From Tissierella_B sp964485455 (lineage in GTDB: Bacteria; Bacillota; Clostridia; Tissierellales; Tissierellaceae): a DNA stretch of 17,888 nt. Positions within the stretch are counted from its first letter, which is position 1, and the number at the start of each line of letters is the position of its first letter. The notes below the pieces were generated by a model that did not search any database, was not told where the DNA came from, and saw only the letters and a program-made list of their open reading frames with translations. The translations under genes were made by a program, and so were the position numbers. The stretch lies in NCBI GenBank assembly GCA_964485455.1, contig CAZAJU010000039.1:1-17888 (forward strand), given 5' to 3'. Below are positions 1-5,336 of this stretch, in pieces.

Positions 1-60
1 GAATACTTAGGTTCCAGGATTTTTATTTTCTCTAACTGTCAAAGATGAGATTATACCGAA

Positions 61-76
61 CATATGTCCATATGTC
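61..76. repeat. Tandem CATATGTC repeat upstream of the XRE gene
   Basis: The 8-mer CATATGTC occurs twice head to tail (61-68 and 69-76), and each copy contains the palindrome CATATG. It lies about 100 bases before the XRE regulator start. Small XRE regulators often bind short symmetric sites near their own promoter, so an operator is a reasonable inference, but I cannot identify a convincing -35/-10 pair around it. Confidence 0.35.
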
Positions 77-176
77 AATAAAATATATCTATTTGCCAAC
101 TATTATTATTGGCTTTAAGCTAATTTAGGATTTTCTATTGAGAATATATAGTTAATATATGAAAGGAAGGATATTA

Positions 177-572
177 ATGAGTAATACTATCGAATTAGAG
201 TCCTTAAATAGCATCGGTACAAGAATCAGATACAAAAGAGAAAAGCTTGGTTTATCTAGGGAATCCTTTGCAGAATTAGTTGGTTTATCAACCTTTTACA
301 TAGGGCAAATTGAACGAGATGAGCGAAATATGAGTATAGATAGCTTAATTAAAATCTGTGATACCCTAAATGTTTCTATAGACTTTATACTAAGGGGTTA
401 TATAAAGTACATGGAGAATACCTATATAATGGAAAAGCTGGATAATTACCCTACTGACGAAATAGATGAAGTAACCAAAGATATACTTACACTTCTATCC
501 GGCACATCAATCGAGAATATTGAGACCATTAAAGATATGATTAAACTGTTAATTCCAAAACTTAAAAGATAA
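177..572 (+). CDS. XRE-family helix-turn-helix transcriptional regulator
   Basis: This is a 131-residue DNA-binding protein. The N-terminal part (about residues 12-66) is a Cro/CI-type HTH: it begins IGTRIRYKREKLGLS, carries a recognition region around STFYIGQIERDER, and ends in the usual LIKICDTLNVSIDFIL segment. The remaining 60 residues are acidic and helical, with no recognisable ligand or peptidase domain, so it is too short for an RRNPP or ImmA-linked regulator. An in-frame ATG exists at 159, but the ribosome site AAAGGAAGG (162-170) overlaps that codon's first bases and lies six bases before the ATG at 177, so 177 is chosen. No terminator is evident right after it. Its targets are unknown; the tandem CATATGTC repeat upstream and the peptide gene downstream are the nearest candidates. 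Confidence 0.88.
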   Translation: MSNTIELESLNSIGTRIRYKREKLGLSRESFAELVGLSTFYIGQIERDERNMSIDSLIKICDTLNVSIDFILRGYIKYMENTYIMEKLDNYPTDEIDEVTKDILTLLSGTSIENIETIKDMIKLLIPKLKR

Positions 573-870
573 ATACCCCAGATTAATACATACTCAACTA
601 AAAGATTTTAAGTTATTGGAAAAATAATTAAAAATATTTAGGATTTTTTTATTATTTAGTGTTTAAATAAAAATATCTGGGTATAATATAGACACAATCA
701 TTATAAACTAATTTGATACTTCATAAAGGTATTAGATAGAATATAGTGGTAATAAATAGGATTGTTGCAGCTACTGCCAACTAAAATATAAACTTGAAGT
801 AACAAAGCTGATAAAGCTGTAGAAGTTAAATGTAGTTTAATTAAATGAAAGGATTTAGATTAATTAAAGA

Positions 871-1079
871 TTAGTTTAACCAAGTATTTGAATTAAGCAA
901 AGATTTAATTTTGAAGTTGATTTAAGTTTAGAATTAGTTGAAGAGTAGAATTTAGTATCTGAAACAAAGCTACAATGAATCAAAAATCATGGTTTAACCT
1001 GATTAGTTAACCCATAGTTAGTAAAAGATTAGTAGTAAAATTAGCAGTAAGATATTTAGTAACAAATAGTATTGTAGTA
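871..1079 (+). repeat. Cluster of TTAGTA/TTAGTT hexamers
   Basis: TTAGTT occurs at 871, 934 and 1003, and TTAGTA at 952, 1018, 1029 and 1056. Near matches are TTAGCA at 1041, ATAGTA at 1066 and GTAGTA at 1074. Several neighbours are spaced 10-15 bases apart. For this base composition fewer than one TTAGTW would be expected in this length by my rough estimate. It may be a cluster of protein-binding sites or simply low-complexity drift. Confidence 0.3.
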
Positions 1080-1145
1080 AAGAATTAAGTATATTATTTC
1101 CAAAGTAACAAAATCAACAACTAAATACTAATTAAATTACAAGGT

Positions 1146-1151
1146 TATAAT
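1146..1151 (+). promoter_or_regulatory. Possible -10 element for the 24-aa peptide gene
   Basis: A perfect TATAAT lies 36 bases before the ATG at 1182, which would give a 5' leader of roughly 25 bases containing the ribosome site. No TTGACA-like -35 is present 16-18 bases upstream, so the promoter would be activator-dependent or weak, or transcription starts further upstream. Confidence 0.35.
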
Positions 1152-1181
1152 ATAACCCAACTGTAATTTAAAAAGGAGTGT

Positions 1182-1256
1182 ATGACAGTATTGGATAAAG
1201 TGATTGAACCAAAATCTTCTTGTTGGAGTAGCTGTACACCATCCTATTTTAAATGA
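1182..1256 (+). CDS. 24-residue cysteine-containing peptide, function unknown
   Basis: A 24-codon ORF starts at ATG 1182, four bases after the ribosome site AAAAAGGAG (1170-1178), and ends at TGA 1254-1256. The predicted peptide has an N-terminal half with charged residues (D5, K6, E9, K11) and a C-terminal segment CWSSCTPSYFK with Cys14 and Cys18 three residues apart, Trp15, five serines in all, and aromatic Tyr22-Phe23. A 13-bp terminator stem begins at the stop codon, so the unit is compact: ribosome site, ORF, terminator. I do not recognise the family. It could be a RiPP or signalling-peptide precursor, a small membrane-independent regulator, or a leader peptide whose translation affects the adjoining terminator. 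No modifying enzyme, protease or exporter is encoded in this window, and there is no signal peptide. Confidence 0.6.
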   Translation: MTVLDKVIEPKSSCWSSCTPSYFK

Positions 1257-1300
1257 AGGGTAGTTTCTGAAAGTAAAGAAATTACCCTTCAATATTTTTT
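1254..1300 (+). terminator. Strong rho-independent terminator of the peptide gene
   Basis: A 13-bp stem pairs 1255-1267 (GAAGGGTAGTTTC) with 1278-1290 (GAAATTACCCTTC), with one G-U pair and a 10-base loop. It is followed by AATATTTTTT. Its left arm begins inside the stop codon of the 24-aa ORF. Confidence 0.88.
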
Positions 1301-1318
1301 GTTCAATCCCAATCTTAC

Positions 1319-1373
1319 AACTAACTATTCATTAGTTAATTTTATTGTAAAATCCCAAATATAGGGATATAAT
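1319..1373 (+). promoter_or_regulatory. Sigma-A-like promoter of pncB with upstream inverted repeat
   Basis: TTGTAA (1345-1350) and TATAAT (1368-1373) are separated by 17 bases, and the predicted start is near 1380, leaving a leader of about 120 bases before pncB. Just upstream of the -35 is an inverted repeat AACTAA-7-TTAGTT (1319-1324 and 1332-1337), which could be a regulator site. Confidence 0.75.
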
Positions 1374-1407
1374 AAGCATAATAAAATGAACTGTTTTTTT
1401 AATACAA

Positions 1408-1449
1408 ACACCTGGTTTCAGTTGTGTAATGAAATTGCTATGCAATTTC
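1408..1449 (+). promoter_or_regulatory. Possible NiaR operator and small hairpin in the pncB leader
   Basis: Two elements lie between the pncB promoter and its start. An imperfect dyad has ACACCTG (1408-1414) facing CAGTTGTGT (1419-1427); NiaR sites, as I recall them, carry GGTGT/ACACC-type half-sites, and a NiaR gene lies in this window. A perfect hairpin follows, GAAATTGC (1431-1438) and GCAATTTC (1442-1449) around a TAT loop. The NiaR assignment is inference from this resemblance. Confidence 0.35.
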
Positions 1450-1499
1450 TGCTGATACTTAAATACTTAAAAAACTTAAATTTATAAAGGGGATTTGAG

Positions 1500-2954
1500 A
1501 TGAATAAACTAGATTGGAAGGATAGACGTAACTTAACTATGCTTGCCGACTACTATGAGTTTACTATGGCAAATGGCTACTTGGAAAACGGACTAGGAGA
1601 TAAAATCACTTACTTTGACATGTACTTTCGCACTATTCCTGATCTTGGTGGATTTGCCATAATGGCAGGGGTTGAACAAGTTATAGAATATTTAAAAAAC
1701 CTAAAATTTAGTGAAGAAGATATAGCTTTTTTTAAGAGCAAAAAACTATTTAGTGAAAAATTTATTACTTATCTTAAAAATTTTCAGTTTAACTGTGATG
1801 TTTGGGCTATCCCTGAAGGAACCCCTATATTCCCTCAAGAGCCCCTATTAATCGTTAAGGGACCTGTTATACAAGCACAGCTAATAGAAACAATGATTTT
1901 ACTTACCATAAACCACCAGTCACTAATTGCCACTAAATCCAATAGAATAGTAAGAGCAGCTAAAGGAAGACCTGTAATGGAATTTGGTTCAAGAAGGGCA
2001 CAGGGTTATGAGGCAGCAATTCTTGGAGCTAGAGCAGCATATATAGGTGGATGTATAGGGTCTGCCAACACCATAGTAGATAGAGACTTTGATATACCTG
2101 CCCTTGGTACAATGGCACATAGCTGGGTTCAAATGTTTGATTCAGAGCTAGAGGCTTTCAATGCCTATGCCAAGGTCTATCCCGATTCATGTGTACTTCT
2201 TGTTGATACATATAACACCTTAAAATCAGGAGTTCCAAATGCAATAAAGTGCTTTAATGAAGTAGTTGTTCCGGCAGGATTCAGACCAAAGGGCATAAGA
2301 TTAGATAGTGGAGACATTGCCTATCTTTCCAAAGAGGCTAGGAAAATGTTGGATGAAGCTGGATACCATGATTGTCTGATTACCGCCTCGAGCAGCTTAG
2401 ATGAATATACTATTAGGGATTTACTAAATCAAGATGCAAAGGTAGATTCCTTCGGGGTAGGAGAAAGACTTATTACGGCTAGATCAGAGCCTATCTTCGG
2501 GGGGGTATATAAGCTTGTTGCTGTAGAAAATAATAATGAGATAGTCCCAAAAATTAAACTAAGCGAAAACGTTGGTAAGATTACTACCCCTGGATTTAAA
2601 CAGATTCATAGACTATATGATAAGGCAACAAATAAGTGCATTGCAGATGTAGTTACTCTTCATGATGAAGAAATTGATAATTCAAAGCCTTATGAAATAT
2701 TCCATCCACTATTCACTTGGAAGAAAAAAACTGTAGAGAATTTTTACTCAAGGAAGCTTTTGGTTAAGATATTCGAAAATGGATTACCCATATATCAAAG
2801 CCCAGACATCCATGACATCAAAGATTACTGTAAAGAACAAATAGATTTATTATGGGATGAAGTAAAGAGATTTGAAAGGCCACATGAATATATTGTAGAC
2901 CTTTCATTAGAGCTTTGGACTATCAAGGATAGATTACTTAATAGTCATAAATAA
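1500..2954 (+). CDS. pncB: Nicotinate phosphoribosyltransferase
   Basis: This cytoplasmic enzyme joins nicotinate and phosphoribosyl pyrophosphate, with ATP hydrolysis, to make nicotinate mononucleotide, the first step of niacin salvage to NAD. The 484-residue length suits the long clostridial/bacillar form. Visible motifs are DYYEFTMANGYLENG near the N-terminus, FGSRRAQG (162-169), TMAHSW with the likely phosphorylated His207, DTYNT (236-240) and the phosphoribosyl-contact motif RLDSGD (267-272). The ATG at 1500 is preceded by AAGGGG at good spacing. The gene stands alone between its own promoter and a terminator. NiaR (8049-8549) is a plausible repressor of this gene, since pncB is often in NiaR regulons, but that link is inferred. 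Confidence 0.96.
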   Translation: MNKLDWKDRRNLTMLADYYEFTMANGYLENGLGDKITYFDMYFRTIPDLGGFAIMAGVEQVIEYLKNLKFSEEDIAFFKSKKLFSEKFITYLKNFQFNCDVWAIPEGTPIFPQEPLLIVKGPVIQAQLIETMILLTINHQSLIATKSNRIVRAAKGRPVMEFGSRRAQGYEAAILGARAAYIGGCIGSANTIVDRDFDIPALGTMAHSWVQMFDSELEAFNAYAKVYPDSCVLLVDTYNTLKSGVPNAIKCFNEVVVPAGFRPKGIRLDSGDIAYLSKEARKMLDEAGYHDCLITASSSLDEYTIRDLLNQDAKVDSFGVGERLITARSEPIFGGVYKLVAVENNNEIVPKIKLSENVGKITTPGFKQIHRLYDKATNKCIADVVTLHDEEIDNSKPYEIFHPLFTWKKKTVENFYSRKLLVKIFENGLPIYQSPDIHDIKDYCKEQIDLLWDEVKRFERPHEYIVDLSLELWTIKDRLLNSHK

Positions 2955-2972
2955 ATGTATTAAAGATATACA

Positions 2973-3015
2973 ACTCCCACACCTTTACTTAATTCAAAGG
3001 TATGGGAGTTTTTTT
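2973..3015 (+). terminator. Rho-independent terminator of pncB
   Basis: A 14-bp stem with one mismatch pairs ACTCCCACACCTTT (2973-2986) with AAAGGTATGGGAGT (2996-3009). The loop is nine bases and seven T residues follow. Confidence 0.9.
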
Positions 3016-3145
3016 ACTTTTAAACAAATCAAGAGCTTCTTTTAAAAATATACCCTCAGTATGAATTTTATGTTCTACAATGATATTTGTATAAAACCTT
3101 TTGTCCAAATCTGGGCAACAGGTGAGCAACAAGATATTTGAGCAT

Positions 3146-3174
3146 AAAAAAATCAACACTCTAAAAGTGTTGAT
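3146..3174 (-). terminator. Terminator of the tRNA-Arg/tadA/tRNA-Ser unit
   Basis: On the - strand ATCAACACT (complement of 3166-3174) pairs perfectly with AGTGTTGAT (complement of 3152-3160) around a five-base loop. A run of T follows (complement of 3146-3152). It begins a few bases after the CCA end of tRNA-Ser. Confidence 0.9.
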
Positions 3175-3176
3175 AT

Positions 3177-3267
3177 TGGCGGAGAAGGAGGGATTTGAAC
3201 CCTCGCGCCAGTTTCCCGACCTACCGCTTTTCGAGAGCGGACCCTTCAGCCACTTGGGTACTTCTCC
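3177..3267 (-). tRNA. tRNA-Ser, anticodon CGA
   Basis: The - strand folds as a 91-base class II tRNA. The acceptor arms are GGAGAAG and CTTCTCC, with G73 and a genomically encoded CCA. The anticodon stem CCGCT/AGCGG encloses the loop CTCGAAA, giving CGA at positions 34-36, which reads UCG. A long variable arm and the T-arm GAGGGTTCAAATCCCTC are present. It follows tadA by 22 bases and is probably on the same transcript. Confidence 0.96.
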
Positions 3268-3289
3268 ATAAATGATTTTTAGATTTAAA

Positions 3290-3748
3290 CTACTCTTTAC
3301 TAATCTTACCTTCCCTTAAATTTTTGAAAAAATCCTTAAGCAAGTTACTGCATTCTTCTTCAAGCACTCCAGACATAAGCTCTACTCTATGATTAAAGCT
3401 AGGATGATTTACTAGATTTTCTACAGAACCACAGCATCCCCTCTTGGAATCCATAGCTCCAATTACCAATCTATCAATCCTGGAATTTACTATAGCTCCC
3501 GCACACATGGCACAGGGCTCCAGAGTTACATACATTGTAGAATCTATTATTCTCCAGCCTCCGAGAAATTCACTAGCTTCTTTTATTGCCATAATCTCAG
3601 CATGAGCTAATGGGTCTTTATTGGTTTCAGTCATATTATGACCTCTACCGATAATTTTTCCTCTATGAACAATAATAGCACCCACTGGTACTTCGTAGGT
3701 GCTTGATTTAGCTTCATTTATCGCTTCTTTCATATAAAGTTCATCCAT
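3290..3748 (-). CDS. tadA: tRNA-specific adenosine deaminase
   Basis: TadA deaminates A34 to inosine in the anticodon of tRNA-Arg(ACG). This 152-residue protein has the zinc-deaminase signature: HAE (49-51) with catalytic Glu51, and PCAMC (78-82) supplying the two cysteine ligands, in the context EVPVGAIIV and TLEPCAMCAGAIVNSRI typical of TadA. A longer in-frame reading to 3811 would run into the tRNA-Arg gene; the ATG at 3748 has AAAGGTGA just upstream and gives the normal family length. It sits between two tRNA genes in one apparent transcription unit, neither of which (anticodons CCT and CGA) has an A34 for it to edit. Confidence 0.95.
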   Translation of the reverse strand: MDELYMKEAINEAKSSTYEVPVGAIIVHRGKIIGRGHNMTETNKDPLAHAEIMAIKEASEFLGGWRIIDSTMYVTLEPCAMCAGAIVNSRIDRLVIGAMDSKRGCCGSVENLVNHPSFNHRVELMSGVLEEECSNLLKDFFKNLREGKISKE

Positions 3749-3779
3749 AAAATCACCTTTGAATAAGGAAGATAAATTG

Positions 3780-3855
3780 TGGCGCACCCGAGAGGAATCG
3801 AACCTCCGCACATGCCTTAGGAGGGCACCGCTCTATCCGACTGAGCTACGGGCGC
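3780..3855 (-). tRNA. tRNA-Arg, anticodon CCT
   Basis: A 76-base tRNA on the - strand has acceptor arms GCGCCCG/CGGGTGC, G73 and an encoded CCA. The D-arm is GCTCAGTCGGATAGAGC. The anticodon loop CTCCTAA gives CCT, which reads AGG, and the T-arm is GGAGGTTCGATTCCTC. It is the first gene after a strong promoter and lies 31 bases upstream of tadA. Confidence 0.96.
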
Positions 3856-3908
3856 AATTTAAGTTAAATAAGGTAGAAAATAAGTGCTAAATATCCTTAC
3901 CTCGTTTT

Positions 3909-3937
3909 ATTTTACAATAATTTATTATGAATGTCAA
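3909..3937 (-). promoter_or_regulatory. Promoter of the tRNA-Arg/tadA/tRNA-Ser unit
   Basis: On the - strand a perfect TTGACA (complement of 3932-3937) and TAAAAT (complement of 3909-3914) are separated by 17 bases. It lies just past the carboxypeptidase stop codon, about 50 bases before tRNA-Arg, so the RNA unit is transcribed independently of the gene upstream. Confidence 0.88.
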
Positions 3938-3945
3938 TTAAGCAA

Positions 3946-5130
3946 TTAGTCCATGTTGTATATAGCTTCAGCATTTTTAAATAAAGTTACATAGAATTGT
4001 AATACTTTGGTCAACAAATCAGCTTCTACTACTCTGGCTTTATTTACTAAGGAAGAGGTAAATATTTCAACACCATCCTCATAAACCTTCACAGTTCCTA
4101 AATTTGAATTGGATTTAAGTGGGATTGATACATCCTTAATCTTTATATCTAGCCTAATATCGGAGTTTTTATTTACAAGCTTTGTAAATCCTTTTTCGGG
4201 ATATAATTGAATCTTGGATGGATTACCATTAGAGAACTCCAATGTTTCTATAGGTAGCTCATTATGAAGTATTATTTTGTTTAAGTAATTGCTTCTACCA
4301 TATTCCAAAAGAGCCTTGCTAACCAAGGTTCTATCCTCATAACTTCTGGAGCCCATTACTATCCCTATAAGCCTTAAATCTTCAGATTTTCTTAGCTCTC
4401 CCTTAATATTTATAGATGATACGAAGCAATAACCAGCTTTTAAGGTAGAACCTGTTTTTAGTCCATTTACATCCTCTACAAGCTTTAATAGTGGATTGGT
4501 ATTCATTTCAAAAAACTTTCTTGTAGGCTCACTTATAAAAGGTATCCTAGATATTTCTAAAACCTCAGGGTGGGCACTTAAAAGACTTCTAACTATTTTA
4601 TAAACATCTCTAGTGGTCATCTTGTTTTGTATGCCATTATTGGTTAATGGTAACCCTGATGAATTATAAAGCTCTACATTTGACAATCCAAGTGCACTTA
4701 CCTTTTCCTTCATTAACTCCACAAATTTCTCTTCACTTCCAGCTATATGCTTTGCCACAGAATAAGTAGCATCGTTTCCAGATATGATAATAGCTGCCCT
4801 TAGAAGCTTATCTAAAGTCATAATCTCTCCAGCTTGAAGCTTATAGCTGCTCCCAGTTAATTTAACAGCATCTTCACTAATTATCACCTTGTCAGAAAGG
4901 GATGCCTTACCTTCCTTAACTGCATCCATAGCTACATAATAGGATAAAAGCTTAGTTATACTAGCAATTTCCAACTTTTCATCTATATTATGGCTAATGA
5001 GTATCTCTCCAGTATCAAAATCTGCTAAAAGATATGCTCTAGATTTGTCCTCAAACCCAATAGAAGCTAAGGATATGGTGTTAGAAAAAATTATACTAAG
5101 TACAATGATTAATAATATAAATCTTTTCAT
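3946..5130 (-). CDS. D-alanyl-D-alanine carboxypeptidase (S11 family, DacF/PBP5-like)
   Basis: This exported, membrane-associated penicillin-binding protein would remove the terminal D-Ala of peptidoglycan stem peptides and so limit cross-linking. The 394-residue protein begins with a signal peptide (residues 1 to about 22, hydrophobic ILLIIVLSIIF). The three serine-peptidase motifs are S57-I-T-K60, S116-G-N118 and K224-T-G226. The C-terminal 120 residues look like the beta-rich PBP5 C-terminal domain. The last 30 residues may form an amphipathic anchor. AAAGGAGG and a closer AGGAG precede the ATG at 5130. It has its own promoter (5210-5238). Whether it corresponds to sporulation-linked dacF or vegetative dacA cannot be told from the sequence, so no symbol is given. 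Confidence 0.93.
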   Translation of the reverse strand: MKRFILLIIVLSIIFSNTISLASIGFEDKSRAYLLADFDTGEILISHNIDEKLEIASITKLLSYYVAMDAVKEGKASLSDKVIISEDAVKLTGSSYKLQAGEIMTLDKLLRAAIIISGNDATYSVAKHIAGSEEKFVELMKEKVSALGLSNVELYNSSGLPLTNNGIQNKMTTRDVYKIVRSLLSAHPEVLEISRIPFISEPTRKFFEMNTNPLLKLVEDVNGLKTGSTLKAGYCFVSSINIKGELRKSEDLRLIGIVMGSRSYEDRTLVSKALLEYGRSNYLNKIILHNELPIETLEFSNGNPSKIQLYPEKGFTKLVNKNSDIRLDIKIKDVSIPLKSNSNLGTVKVYEDGVEIFTSSLVNKARVVEADLLTKVLQFYVTLFKNAEAIYNMD

Positions 5131-5162
5131 TTTAATATCTCCTAACCTCCTTTAATATAGTC

Positions 5163-5197
5163 CTATCTTTAATTTGAAGCATAACTTCAACAGATAG
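5163..5197 (-). other. Two-step stem-loop in the carboxypeptidase 5' leader
   Basis: In the leader RNA CTATCT (complement of 5192-5197) pairs with AGATAG (complement of 5163-5168). Inside it TTGAAG (complement of 5185-5190) pairs with CTTCAA (complement of 5174-5179) around a five-base loop. It lies between the promoter and the ribosome site, so it could stabilise the mRNA or tune translation. No T-run follows, so it is not a terminator. Confidence 0.45.
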
Positions 5198-5209
5198 ATA
5201 TTATGTATT

Positions 5210-5238
5210 ATTTTACTATATTTAAAGTTCTAAATCAA
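5210..5238 (-). promoter_or_regulatory. Promoter of the D,D-carboxypeptidase gene
   Basis: On the - strand TTGATT (complement of 5233-5238), a 17-base spacer and TAAAAT (complement of 5210-5215) form a good vegetative-type promoter about 80 bases before the start codon. Confidence 0.7.
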
Positions 5239-5300
5239 ACATGATAGCGTATCTAAATTATTCTATCCAGTTAAATAGATATTATTCCCAATTAGATAGA

Positions 5301-5328
5301 TAATAAAAGGGAACCCTAAGGCCCCCTT
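5301..5328 (-). terminator. Probable terminator of serS
   Basis: On the - strand AAGGGGGCC pairs with GGTTCCCTT around a TTAG loop, a 9-bp stem with two G-U pairs. TTATTATC follows. It starts nine bases after the serS stop codon. The T-tract is interrupted, so the match is good but not ideal. Confidence 0.6.
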
Positions 5329-5336
5329 AAATACTA

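Larger units (their letters stand above)
573..1181. other. Long AT-rich intergenic region without a usable ORF
   Basis: About 600 bases separate the XRE gene from the small peptide gene. All three + frames are broken by frequent TAA/TAG/TGA. The + strand is conspicuously poor in C between about 840 and 1140. A TATAAT hexamer sits at 682-687 without a good -35. A small hairpin can form at 764-781 (GTTGCAG, loop, CTG-C-CAAC). TTAGTA/TTAGTT hexamers recur from 871 onward. It could be a long untranslated leader, an RNA gene or a decayed gene; the sequence alone does not decide. Confidence 0.5.

Noticed and set aside
185..310. XRE protein as an RRNPP-type peptide receptor for the 24-aa peptide
   Set aside because: The protein has no TPR repeats; its C-terminal part is only about 60 residues, too short for the known peptide-binding domains.
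159..572. XRE gene and peptide gene as part of a mobile element or toxin-antitoxin pair
   Set aside because: No integrase, transposase, direct-repeat boundary or attachment site is visible, and the two genes are 600 bases apart rather than overlapping or adjacent.
682..687. TATAAT as a promoter for a long RNA
   Set aside because: No -35 could be found at 16-18 bases, and such hexamers are frequent in DNA this AT-rich. It is noted in the intergenic entry but not called as a promoter.
975..1010. 11-codon ORF beginning ATGAATCAAAAATCATGG
   Set aside because: It has no ribosome site or terminator and is far shorter than the better supported peptide gene downstream.
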